Source of the DNA: Stomoxys calcitrans
Lineage: Eukaryota > Arthropoda > Insecta > Diptera > Muscidae
Direction: 5' to 3'
Length of the DNA: 64,000 bases
Assembly (NCBI RefSeq): GCF_963082655.1
Contig: NC_081552.1
Location: 189,856,075 to 189,920,074 of the forward strand
Positions 45,040 through 56,537 of the stretch are shown in pieces. The notes below the pieces were generated by a model. It was not told where the DNA came from. It did not search any database and saw only the letters and a list, made by a program, of their open reading frames with translations. The position numbers were made by a program, and so were the translations under genes. Position 1 is the stretch's first letter. Each line of letters starts with the position of its first letter.

Positions 45040-46650
45040 GTTTAAGTGGCAACGGCTGGTGAGGAAAGCAAACAGGAAACGAGGTACTAATAGGGTGCGA
45101 TGCCAACTCTCACCACATTTTGTGGGGTAGTACCAACACTAATAAGCCCTGACAGAGTTCTTGAATACTAACGACCTAATAACACTTAATATTGGTAACA
45201 CCGCTACCTTTGTTAATAGGATTGGGGAGGAGGTATGAGATGTGACGGAAAATCGTATCGATGAAATTCCCGATTGGAGGGTCTACATGGAACCCTCTTT
45301 CTCTGACCATCGCTACATTAGGTTTAGAATAGCACGGCCAGCGCCGAATCCGATAAGCTTCCGTAATAAGTTGAATACCAACAGGCCGAAATTCGGAAGA
45401 TGACATGGGCAAGATAATTTAGATTGTCCAATCGTAGAAGCCATAGTCTTGGCATAGATGGAGCGATGAAGACCACGCCCATTAGGGCACTGAAGACTAT
45501 TCTAGATATCCGACCCATTGACATACAGATGCAATGTGAGGCAGCCACTGCGTCTATGAGACTTAAGGCGATGGGAGAATGGATTGAGGATGGGAACAGC
45601 TCATACCATCGCGTTATAATCGAGGCGACTATAGGAAACCTGGAAGGAAGAGAAAAGGATTCCGATCGGATGACTGAAATAAACCTTGAGGTCGAGTACG
45701 AGGCACTGCTGCTAGTGTCGTACTCTTGGACTGACGGAACTCTAGTATTGCCATCTGGAAGATTATGTTACACGGATGGATCAACGCTAGAGGACAGAGT
45801 GGGCCTGGGGGTCTACATTGAAAACCCAGGGGCTGAGATCAGTTTTAGACTGCCTGACCATAATACGGTCCTGCAGGCGGAGATACGGGCGATCACGTAA
45901 TGCATGAGGTGGTGTGGTGCTAACGCGACGAAGTTGAGTGTGAACATCTTTGCGGACAGTAAAATTGCCATAAGGGCCATAACAACCAGGACGGTATGGT
46001 CACCAACACTCGTGCAGTGTATGAAGGATATTAACGCCTTCTCTGAGGATGGCAAAATCCGCATCGTTTGCCGGTGCCGGCCAATAACGGAGTAAGGGGG
46101 AATGAAAGGGCAGATGATTTGGCGGTGAAGGCCAGACGACTGCCGTCAATAAACTGCGTTTACCCGAAGTCTTTCGGGTCGATGTAGTCCGAGTTGAGAG
46201 CGTGGGCGATGAATGCAAACCTGTGGAACAGCAAAACGGTCGGTAGGACGGCGAAAATCCTATGGGGGGATCCAGTTCGTAAGAAGACGAGGCTATTACT
46301 AAAAGGAAGTAAGAAGGAGGTCACTATAGCTAATGGTATCATGACGGGACACACAGCACTACGAGCTCACTTATGCAAAATCGGTGCGGCAGGTGATAGC
46401 GTGTATAGGGCATGCAGGGAAGATGATGAGACGTTGAAGCATTTCCTTTGTCATTGCCCGGCTTTCGCGTCTAACAGATACCGGCAATCAAGTGGGGACA
46501 CAATACCAGACATGAACCAACTTAGGGGCGTGACATGGAAAACAATTAAGGATTTTGTAATTCCTAACTTAGATTTTCTTTTTCAAGTTAGTTTTTAGAG
46601 CGCACAACTGGCTTAGGTGTATGTCTATAGTAGCATGGTGTATGTCTAAC
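45040..46650 (+). mobile_element. LINE family X copy f: endonuclease tail joined to RNase H
   Basis: Plus strand 45085-45340: CDANSHHILWGSTNTNK and SDHRY (45302-45316), motifs of APE-type endonuclease. The RT is missing; from about 45430 it resumes at MKTTPTRALKTILDIRPIDI and continues through RNase H (PSGRLCYTDGSTLEDRVGLG, VNIFADSKIAIRAI) and the tail CREDDETLKHFLCHCPAF. An internal deletion of about 2 kb is inferred. This copy shows that the family has APE-EN, RT and RNase H. Confidence 0.87.
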
Positions 46651-48026
46651 CCTTGTTTAAGTGGACGAATATTCTGAAAGTGTGACTGAAAATGTTAAAA
46701 GTGGAAACTACACACTGGCTGGCCAACACAAACGTCGGGGTGTTGTATGGAAAATTTTATCATTTGGTTAATGAAATGTGAGTTGTTCTATTGGAACCTA
46801 GAGCTGTAATCAATTCGTTTTTAAACCACAACATTTGCGTTTCGTTTTGAGCGAGTTTTCAAAATTTCACTTGTGCACATGATTGATTTTACTCGTTTTT
46901 CAAAACAGATGATCCAGCCTGCACAATCATACTTGTTGCAGCTCTTTGGAGTATATCGACCAAAGGCCTGCACAAGACTATTCATTTCTGCTTTCAAGAC
47001 ACACACTAGCAACCATAAAGTATTTCAAGAACTGAACTCTTCGTTTAAAAGACAACATTGTATGTAGCAGGGTTTCCAGTTTTTTTCGTTTCTTGTCCCC
47101 TAATTTCGAATTCTTTTTCCCCGATAATTCCCAATTACAAATTAATATCCCCAATATAAATTCCTTAAAAAAAATTTGAAAGGCTTCTTATAGAAGAAAG
47201 TTAGCATGCATTTCTTAAACAAAAATATTTTCTACTGATGACCAAACCGTGTCTCACGTAAAAAATGGATAGCATTATATATTCAATGTTAAAACGTTTA
47301 CATTGGCCACTAATTCTGGTTTTATGGTCTTTCCGGGATTTAAATGCTAAATCCTGTGTTTATTGGCAGGTTTTACCATACAAAAATAAATCCGATTTTC
47401 GCTGGATTTATTTTTAAATCCCAAATAAAACCGATTTCATGGCTAATTAATCGATAAAAGTACCAAAATATGCAACAGTTTTCAAGAATTGTGTATGTCA
47501 CGTAAATTGCCAAAAACGCAGTGTAAACTTACTGGATTTGTTTTCGGATTTACTTAAATCCAGATCATAAACAAATATCAATGTAAACGTGATGGAAGTC
47601 AGGTGTACTTGAAATATAACCACTGCCAAATTGGACTGTATAGATTGTTATCGTTATCATGTAATAACTGTCGATAACACGTGCTTTGAATTGTATTGTA
47701 TAATGAACAGCGACATCATTGCTGTGTTTTATTTTAAAACTATATTGTGCAAATAACGATTAATCGTTTCATGTCATCTTTAATGGCATGTTATCGATAA
47801 CTTACTAGTACAACTTTGCACTGATACTTTGTCCAGAACATCTTACCTCTGGTGGATAGGACAGAAATAAAACACCGCAAATATTTCATTGTTGTGTTTT
47901 ATTTCTATTTTACCCAGTGCAAGTCATATGCTCTGGAGAATTTCAGTGCAAAGTTGTCCTGGATAGATATCGATGTCATGCGATTGTAATAGACAATAGT
48001 TAGCGGTCAATCGAGATTTATACTAT
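46651..48026. other. apparently unique intronic DNA
   Basis: 1.4 kb with no recognised element. Notable only for an imperfect pair at about 47815-47900 and 47920-47990 sharing CTTTGCACTGATACTTTGTCC-like and TTTTATTTCTATTTTAC text. Confidence 0.4.
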
Positions 48027-49570
48027 ACTAGCCGAACCGGGCCCGCTCCGCTGCGCCTTCTTTAACTCTAAAATATCTTTTAAGGGTGGGGACACTTCGC
48101 CCTGAATACGGATATCGAATTCGTGCCATTGTAGCCTATGAAGCTGAACGCGTTCGAATCCTGGCGAGAACATCGGACAAAACGGTGTTTATTCCCCCTT
48201 AATGTTGGCGACATTTGTGAGGTTCAATGCATGGGCATTTTTAAATTTTTCTTCAAAGAGGTGTCGCACTGCGGGACGCCGTTCGGACTCGGCTATAAAA
48301 AAAGGTACCTTATTATTGAGTTTAAACTTGAATCGGAAAGCATTCATTGATGTGTGAGAATTTGCCCCTTCTGAGTTCCTGATGGTAATATTCTTCCTTA
48401 AGGTGATGTTCTCATTGGGGGAGGGATGGCATCTCAGACATTTCGACTCAAATTCGTCCCTTTAATTTGAGCCCCATATTGCCATGGTCGGTAAATATGA
48501 ACCGTTTGGAGGGTGTTTTGGGGCTGGGGCGGCACTTTGCACTGAAAATAGATATCAAATTCGTTCTTAATTCCCAACGAAAGTAAAGTTCAGTTTGGGG
48601 GCTGCTTTAGGGCGTACCCCAAAACACTTGTCTCCAAAGTTGGATATTAAATTCGTTTTCTAATCTCAAATACCTTTCATTTGAGTCCCATTTTGTCATA
48701 ATTGTCAGGTCAAATGACCTAGACTTGAATGCAAATTTTAATGTCATATTCCTAATCTACTCCCTAATACCTTTCATTTGAGTCCAATATAGCCATGGTC
48801 GGTTTATATGCCCATTTGTGGGTATTTGGGGACCTCCCATTACTTGAACCTAATATTTTATGACATATTTGTAATCTACTGCCTAATACTTTTAGTTTGA
48901 GTCTCATTTTGACATGAACTTCGAATATATCTGCTTAGAGGAATTTTGGGGTTGGGGGGCGGTCATGCTGGGTACTTGGACCCAAATTTTAATACCATAT
49001 TCGTTTTCTGAACTCCAATACCTTTAATTTGATGTGGTCCGATGGGCACAACAAGGGGCCCATCGGACCACTTTCGGATATGGGTGGCGTTTTTGGGGTA
49101 AGGGGAGGGTCCGCCTCCCCCCGACATCTAAAAATTATATAGCTTATGTTTCCTTACAGCCAAACGTACACAATCCATGAACATTTTAAGAAAATCGGTT
49201 CAGCCAAGTATTATATAGTCATAATGGGTCTAAAGGCGTTTTTGAGGGGTGGCGTGACCCCCTATACTTCAATCAGATTTCTTATGCCAGATTCGAAATC
49301 TACTCCCGAATACCTTTGATTTGAGCCCCATATTAAAATGAACATCCAATATGTCTGTTGGGGAGAGTTTTGGAGTTGGGGCGGCCCGATGGGTACTTAG
49401 ATTCAAATTTTAATACCATATTCGTATTCAACTCTCCAATACCTTCCATTTGATATCTGTATTGTCCCGATCGGTCCACTCTTGATTTTATGTTGTGTTT
49501 TTGGCATAAGGGGGAGGGTGGGTCCCCCTTACCAGTTCTTACTCTTTATAGCTGTTACATCCTCTCTTAA
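48027..49570 (+). repeat. G-rich dispersed repeat (family Z), long copy
   Basis: Begins ACTAGCCGAACCGGGCCCGC TCCGCTGCG, then degenerate units with CCTTTCATTTGAGTCCCAT and GCCATGGTCGGTAAATATG, and contains AAGAAAATCGGTTCAGCCAA (49190). The order start-units-GGTTCAGCCG is like the copy at 50640-51316. A SINE (48127-48385) is inserted near the start. Class unknown. Confidence 0.72.
48127..48385 (+). mobile_element. tRNA-derived SINE, type B
   Basis: TGTAGCCTATGAAGCTGAAC, GTTCGAATCCTGGCGAGAAC, GTCGCACTGCGGGACGCC. Inserted in family Z. Confidence 0.82.
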
Positions 49571-49726
49571 CTTAAAAAAAATGCGTTCAAAGATATAACA
49601 ATGGGGAATACATATAACATCTGCAGGCCATTTTGTTCGTAAATAATGCAGGTGTACTTTGGCCAAGAAAATTCCTGTAAACAACAGTGATTATACTTCA
49701 CTCATGTCTATGAGTACAGTCTGATT

Positions 49727-49775
49727 CAAGTTTTCAGTTCATTGATAAGGCAGGTCCTTTTTATGGCCACGGCAG
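49727..49775 (-). mobile_element. SINE type B scrap
   Basis: GAGTACAGTCTGATTCAAGT and CAGGTCCTTTTTATGGCC match the SINE body on the minus strand. Confidence 0.6.
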
Positions 49776-49975
49776 TCGCGGACCAGCAGCGGTATTGAGC
49801 GGAGAGTCTCAGTGAGAGGTCGGGCCGCACCGGCTCTTGCACAAATACTGAGTGCCTATGATGCTCGATATGACAAGGCGAGTTATTGGCGCCTTTAAAT
49901 AACTAATGGCCACCCTGTTATCGCAGTGATCGGTCCTTCGGACCTTTGCTCACCTACCGGAGCTTGACGAGAAAA
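49772..49975 (-). repeat. dispersed repeat, inverted partner of 60055-60300
   Basis: GGCGCCTTTAAATAACTAAT, GAGTGCCTATGATGCTCGAT and GTCGCGGACCAGCAGCGG are the reverse complement of text at 60185-60310. GC-rich compared with its surroundings. Class unknown. Confidence 0.75.
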
Positions 49976-50639
49976 TGTGGCTACAACCTCAACATCGCCA
50001 AAAATGGAGCTTCATTGCCAAAAATTTATTTAAGTTCATCGATGCACTGTTGTTGAGTTAACTTACGTCGAAAGTTGTTAAAAAATAATCGCAGGAAAAT
50101 GTTCACGATTTAATGCAATTTTAAGTTACTGTAAACAACACAAATAGCGCTCGTATGTCAAAACGTTCTGAGTACGTACAGCCTCAAAAATGACAAGCTT
50201 TACGATTGAGCTATCAGTTGGCAGATTGCAACACAAGGGTTGTACAATCCCGAAATATAAAAGGCAACCCTCGTATATACTTTTTAGGGTCGGAAATGGG
50301 TATATCAATGTGTTGCAAACGGAATGACTTCATGAGTATACCTCCTTTCCTATGGTGGTGGATATAAAAATCCATGGCGTTTGTTGCATGATCCTTTTTG
50401 GTTTCTGCCGATAAAAAAAAGAACTAGATTCGGCCCTAACGCTTATAGCTCGCTTTCACTTGTTTTGCTATATGCTCCACTCCTCTCCGCTCCGAATCCC
50501 TGATTGAGGGTCAGCCGTTAATGGGTAAATGTGGGTATTGAGTTCTAAAACATGTCTTATATTACACAGTTTGCTAAATTTCAAGGACATTTGATGCAAA
50601 AGACTCTCCACTTATGAGCTCAAAAAGTTCAATTGGAAG
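49976..50639. other. intronic DNA with HINE module remnants
   Basis: An inverted 5' module (TGCAAACGGAATGACTTCAT, CCTATGGTGGTGGATATAAA, 50310-50370) runs straight into a decayed 3' module (AGATTCGGCCCTAACGCTTA, 50428-50462). The remainder is unassigned. Confidence 0.5.
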
Positions 50640-51316
50640 ATCTGATCAATCTTCCCTCAAACACTTGGTCCCACATCTGGACAGATTCATATTCTACACT
50701 CAAATACCTTTCATTTAAGCCCCATATTGCCATGGTCAGTAAATAAGTCCTGTTTGGGGAAGGGTTGGACTCCCAGAACCTTTGTCCCAAATTTGGATAT
50801 CAGATTCGTATTTTACTTGCAAATACCTTTCATTTGAGACCCATATTGCCATGGTGGGTAAATATGTCCGATTTTGGGGTATTTTAGGGGTTGGGGTGGT
50901 CCCCCTTGCACTTGGTCCGAAAATTGGATATCAGATACGTTTTCTAATCTTAAATACATTTCATTTGAGTCCCATATTGTGGTTATTGGTGTATGTTTGT
51001 ATTTGGTAGGTTTTTGGGTGGCGCGCCTCCCCAAGGTACCCCATCCTAAATTTGGATACCAAATTTTTTTTGTAGGTTACTATAAGAGAGCACACAAAAT
51101 TTCGCTTAAATCGCACCACCTATCTCCGAGTTTCCGAAAATTAGGGTAAGGGGGAAGGTCCGCTCCCCCTACAGATATCAAAAGATTTAGCACCCTATTT
51201 TCGCCACTGGATCATAACGCACCATTAGTGAAAATTTCAAGAAAATCGGTTCAGCCGTTTCTGAGTTTATAAGGAACACACAAACAAACAAACCTACAAA
51301 CACACACAAATTGATT
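50640..51316 (+). repeat. G-rich dispersed repeat (family Z), 3' part
   Basis: Units with CAAATACCTTTCATTTGAG (about 50700, 50820, 50950), then AAAATCGGTTCAGCCGTTTC TGAG and an ACAAACAAACAAACC tail at 51280. It abuts HINE-like block K. Confidence 0.75.
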
Positions 51317-52316
51317 TTTATACCCTCCACCATAGGATGGGGGTATACTAATTTCGTCATTCTGTTTGTAACACCTCGGAGTATGCGTCTGAGACCCCAT
51401 AAAGTATATATACTCTTGTTCGTCATGTCATTTTAAATCGATCTAGCCATGTCCGTCCGTCCGTCTGTCTGTAGAAAGCACGCTAACTTTCGAAGGAGTA
51501 AAACTAGCCGCATGAAAGTTTTCACAAATACTTTTTATTAGTGCAGGTCGATTGGGATTGTAAATGGGCCAAATCGGTCCATGTTTTGATATAGCTGCCA
51601 TATAAACCGATCTTGGGTCTTGACTTCTTGAGCCTCTAGATGGCCCAATTCTCATCCGATTTGCTGAAATTTTGCATGAGGTGTTTTGGTAACACTTCCA
51701 ATAATTGCGCTAAGTATGGTTTAAATCGGTCCATGTTTTAATATAGCTGTCATATAAACCGATCTGGGATCTTGACTTCTTGGGCCAATAGAGCACGCAA
51801 TTCCCATCCGATTTGGCTGAAGTTTTGCATGAGTTTTTTTGTTATGTCTTCCAATAACCGTTTTGAGTATAGCGCAAATCGGAACATAAACTGATATAGC
51901 TGCCATATAAATCTATCTAGCATTTTGACTTCTTGAGCCTCTAGAGGGCGCAATTCTCATCCGATTTGGCAGAAATTTTGTACAACGGCTTCTCTCATGA
52001 CCTTCAACATACGTGTCTAATATGGTCTGAATCGATCAATAGCTTGATACAGCTCTCATGTAAACCTATCTCCCGATTTTGCTTCTTGAGCCCCAGACAA
52101 GGCTTAATTCTTATCCGATTTTACAATGTTCAGCATTCTTTTGTGGTCCGAATCGGACTATAACTTGATATAGCTCCAATAGCATAACAGTTCTTATTCA
52201 ATATTCTTTGTTTGCCTAAGAAGAGATACTGCGCATAGAACTCGACAAATGCGATCCATGGTGCAGGGTATATAAGATTCGGCCCGGCCGAACTTAGCAC
52301 GCTCTTACTTGTTCTA
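51317..52316 (+). mobile_element. HINE-like element, block K, complete
   Basis: 5' inverted repeat TATACCCTCCACCAT (51319-51333) and 3' partner ATGGTGCAGGGTATA (52258-52272). Hairpin TTCGGCCCGGCCGAA at 52278-52292, end CTTAGCACGCTCTTACTTGT. Between them lie GTCCGTCCGTCTGTCTG and four monomers. At about 1.0 kb it is the clearest full-length unit in the window. No transposase gene. Confidence 0.9.
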
Positions 52317-53423
52317 TATAAGAAGAGGTGGGTTTTAATAGTAAATGATATCTTTCTAAACTATAGTGGCCGTACATTTTCATTACTTCTTATTACACCA
52401 CATACATAATGTTTTATATATGTACATACTATGGCAACAAATGTCCCAATGGTCATATTAATAAAATTGAAAATTTAAATAATTTTTTTTTAAGAGAAGA
52501 TTTTAAATCTTTTGTACATTTTACCTCACCTCAAATCCCCCTAAAGAGACAGCTTCACACTAATTTGCCTTTAGGTTGATTTTAACCAATTAAACTTTAT
52601 TTCTCACAAATATCTTAAAATCTTATAAATCAAAGCTACCTCCATCTCATTGGAACTGTAATGTAAATAGTAATTATTTAAATTAAAAAAAAAAAAATAC
52701 CAATATGCATTTTTTTTGTATATGCCAAATGTCACTAAACTTTCAATTAACAACAAATAAATATATATTTTAAATATATTATTACTTTTGATTCAATTTT
52801 TAATATATATACCTAAATATAATGATAATAATTTTTGTTTTTATTTTGCCAATTTTTTTCATGCTCTATTTCTGTGTGTGTGTGTGTGTGCGTGTGTGTG
52901 TGGTTGCTATTTGTTTTTGTCATCTCCCTAGTTTGACAGCATTAAAATAGTAGCAATTCCTTGATATGATCCCTTCATAGTTGAGAGACCGTCTTCTTCC
53001 CATAGTCCAGACAGCGTACAGCATTCGAAAATAAAAAAAAAATGAGAAAAAACATTTTCCGGCACTTTGATATTTTCGTATAGCCACAGCACTGAATGTT
53101 TTTTTCGTATATTTGATTGACTGACCACCCGACTTCATCACATTTGGAATGCCTACCCCTCCTCCTTCTTCATCCCTGGATAGCAAAAAGACACGGCTAT
53201 ATAGCAGCAGCAGTGATTATTGAGTAGAATTATTTTGTTGTGTACCACTGCGATTAAAAGAAAGTCAAATATTTTTTAACCCTTACAAAAACTGAATATA
53301 TATCAAAAACTTAAATTAGAAGCTCTTATTGTTTTTTTTTACATTGTTGGTAGTATTGTTTTTTTTTTATTATTATATTTTTCTAGCAAGTTTATACATA
53401 CCCTAAAAAAATGTTTTATAATA
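52317..53423. other. apparently unique AT-rich intronic DNA
   Basis: No recognised element. Contains a (TG)n microsatellite at 52873-52902 and long A/T runs. Confidence 0.5.
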
Positions 53424-53660
53424 TTAGGTTGCCCAAAAAGTAATTGCGGATTTTTCATATAGTCGGCGTTGACAAATTTTTTCACAGCTTGTGACTCTGC
53501 AATTGCATTCTTTCTTCTGTCAGTTATCAGCTGTTACTTTTAGCTTGCTTTAGAAAAAATGTGTAAAAAAAGTATATTTGATTAAAGTTCATTCTAAGTT
53601 TTATTAAAAATGCATTTACTTTCTTTTAAAAAATCCGCAATTACTTTTTGGGCAACCCAA
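53424..53660 (+). mobile_element. mariner MITE, 237 bp, copy 4
   Basis: TTAGGTTGCCCAAAAAGTAA (one change in the tip) to TTACTTTTTGGGCAACCCAA. TA is kept on the left (53422-53423), while the right side reads CA. Otherwise near-identical to copies 1 to 3. Confidence 0.93.
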
Positions 53661-53721
53661 CAAATCTAAGTCTATAGGCTTTAAATTTGGATAGATCGAA
53701 CCATATACACAAAAGAAGAAT

Positions 53722-53923
53722 TTTACCCATGAACAACAATGAGTACAGTCCGATACAAGTTTGGGCTCAATGATAGGGGGCCTCCTCTTTCTAGCCGAGT
53801 CCGAACGGTGTGCCGCAGTACGCCAGCATTAGGAGGGGAAAACAACGCTGAAATTTTTTCTAATGGTCTCGCCAGGTTTCGAACCCAGGTGTTCAGCGGT
53901 ATAGGCGGACATGCTAACGGGTA
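53722..53923 (-). mobile_element. tRNA-derived SINE, type B
   Basis: Minus strand with head (TAGGCGGACATGCTAAC at 53900) and body, and a large internal deletion between CGTACTGCGG and the GCTGGCG part. Confidence 0.82.
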
Positions 53924-54139
53924 TATCCAAATCCTAACCAATAGTGACGAATTTTAGCAGAGGCTTACAGATGGGTTATACCATACTCGATAACTTATTC
54001 TACAATAAGTAATTCGTATAAAAATAGTGGTCACTACGGTCCTTATATGCTTGAATCGCGCGAAATGTGTATATATGAGCTATATACCAAATTTCAACTG
54101 ACATTTAGCAAAATTGATAGTTTCCCCTCAGGCTTGCTT

Positions 54140-55460
54140 GGAATATAGACATTAACAAAATATTATTGTCTCTGGAAGAAGAAGGTTATCGCATGTGCTG
54201 ATAACGTGGCAATTGCAGTTTGCAAAAAGTCTCCAAGCGCTCTTAAAGATATTCATCAGAAAGCCCTAAGCAGCGAAGTGGGCTAACGAAAGTGTTCTAG
54301 GCGTAAATCGGTGTACGACACTAGTAGTTCTTTTCAGCAGGAAAGACAAGATGCTCAAGGGCATCTTGTCGCGGAATCGTCCTCCCACGATTCGATCTGG
54401 TGGAGCTAGCATGAGGAATGTATCGCTCGTTAAATATCTGGGAGTGACTGTTTCGGAGAGAATGAGTTTTGTGGTCCCTTTGGATCGGGTGAAGGAGAAG
54501 ATGACTGGAGTAGCCGGTATGGTTAAGCATGTTCTGAGAAGCGATTGGGATCTTAGTCGTCGCGCTGTTCAGTCCATATATGGTGGTCTATATGTTGCTT
54601 GGGCAACTTATAGAGCGCTTGTATGGCACGGTATTGCTGCGACAGTCTTAGGACGTAAGAAGATCCTCTCTTGTCAGAGGGTGGCAATGCTGGCTTGCTT
54701 GCTTGCCTGTGTGTAGGACTGTTTCGACAGATGCACTACAGGTATTGCTTGGCGCACCCCCGCTTGATTTACTCGTGAGTTACATGGCCATTCTGTATAG
54801 TGTGAAAAAGGGAATTCCATTAGTACGTGAGGATTGGCTAACCGCTTCTGAGCTTGCAGATGGAAATGTTAGGCGGCTCAATGCACTCCTTTTGGAGCGT
54901 CTTGATGATAAGTGGAGAACTAGATAGACGAACAGTGACAATGGTCGGGTGATTTACGAATTTATTCGTGACGCGACGTTCGTACGAGACCACCCGGACT
55001 TTGGCTTCGGCCTAAGGTGCCAAAGACCGGGTGGTCTAGTACGAACGTCGCGTAAGTCACCCGACCATTGTGACTGTTCGTCCATCTAGTTCTCCACCTG
55101 TCATCAAGACGCTCCAAAAGGAGTGCTTTGAGCCGCCTAACATCCCCATCTGCAAGCTCAGAAGTTTCATACTGACGGGACCTGGTTCCTTTAATGCATT
55201 TTTGCATCAGAGATATTTGTGCGCGACTGATTTGTGCGACTGTGGGAGACCTGAGGACTGGAGGCATGTACTGACGGGGCATTCCGTCTCTGTACTATGC
55301 AGGCATTAGAGATTTAGGCGCGATGGGGATTAGCAAGGCGGTGTGGGATTTCATTAGGGCCTTTGAAGACGAGACGACTGTTGCAAGGCTGGTCACCTTT
55401 TCCCGGGAAGTATTTCTTAGGAGGCGGACAAGACTTAGTGGAGGGATGAATACACGCTAG
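54140..55460 (+). mobile_element. R1-like LINE, RT C-terminal part with fold-back
   Basis: Plus strand: ACADNVAIAVCKKSPS, where the RT YADD is changed to CADN (54194-54205), then LVKYLGVTVSERMSFVVPL, a thumb, and the C-terminal LTGPGSFNAFLHQRYLCATD with CDCGRPEDWRHVLTG. The latter zinc-finger-like tail without RNase H resembles R1-clade LINEs. The part 54838-54990 is repeated inverted at 55030-55165, making a hairpin. Catalytically dead. Confidence 0.8.
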
Positions 55461-56169
55461 TTATCCATAACGAGGTGTTGCGACCTAGTCTTGCCCATGT
55501 TGATGCAGCGGCGTTTGCCCATTGCTGGTTCCCGTAGCTGTTGTGGTTGGGTTCGGTCATTCGTGAGGGTGATTGTGAGTCCCGTGAGGTTGATTGTGAG
55601 TCCCATGTTGATGCATATAGGTGTGGCGTAGCCCGTGAGGACTGCCGTGTCCTGTTTGTGTATATCGTCCTGTTGTATGTTTGATGCAGACTTTTATATG
55701 CTGGCTTGAGGTCGGCTTAGGGCGATTATTTTCATCCAGGTGACTAGTCCGGATCTGTTTGGGGTTCAACTGGTAGTAGTCAGGGTGTCAGGAGCCCCTG
55801 AAACTTCGGTTCCAGCCTGAAAATGGCGAGGCCCTAGTAGGGAGCAACGTGGTGGCTGTGGTTTGTACCCAAATTGCGGGTAGAGCATAAGCTCGGCGTG
55901 GAGTTGCATTTTCACCAGGGTGCCGTGACCCATAGATCGGAAGGAGTTTTAGGTAGTGCTCCGCTCCTAACCAAGAAGGTGAACACGTCCAAATACGTGG
56001 AATCAAATTGGTACTCATGTGTGGGTTACCACATGTCGGGGCGTTGGTAGACGCATTGTATTCACCCTTGGGCCTCGCAGGTTTAGGCCGTGATGGCAGG
56101 CATCTGCATTATGCACACCATTCTTGGCACCTGTTTCCTTGAGAGCAGAGAATGTGTCATTTGCTGAAA
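55461..56169. other. probable LINE 3' UTR and unassigned sequence
   Basis: Follows the R1-like tail. Moderately GC-rich, with short GTGAGGGTGATTGTGAGTCC repeats at 55560-55600. No domain recognised. Confidence 0.4.
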
Positions 56170-56291
56170 GCGCAAAATACCTGGATGTTTCGATGGACTT
56201 CTATCCAGTAATCTCAAATCAAGCATCATGAAGAGATCTAGAAAGGCAACTCTTGCCCTATACAGTTGGGGGTTTAAGCCGCGTGTCGTGC
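56170..56291 (+). mobile_element. LINE RT thumb, left piece
   Basis: Decayed plus-strand thumb text ends GGGTTTAAGCCGCGTGTCGT GCACTGAATATA (GLKPRVVHWIY-like). It continues at 57999 after an insertion. Confidence 0.72.
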
Positions 56292-56537
56292 ACTGAATAT
56301 AGAGCTTTACAAAGGGAAGTCCAAAGCCGGGAATTTCCGTCTTCAAAAAAGCGGGCAATTTTTTCATTTTTCCCGGGAATATGAACAATATGGTCATTCT
56401 GATAAAGATTTTAAAATTTTATTTAAAAAAATATTTTAAGATGTAATAAAAAAAATCCTTTGTTCTTGCGCTTCTTTTGATTGGTAGCAAAATTATTTCA
56501 TTATGTTATTGGATTTACTTCTAGCTTAGGACAACGT

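Noticed and set aside
52920..53186. Minus-strand 88-codon frame in the AT-rich region
   Set aside because: No recognisable domain, low-complexity Phe-rich stretch, and no promoter or splice evidence.
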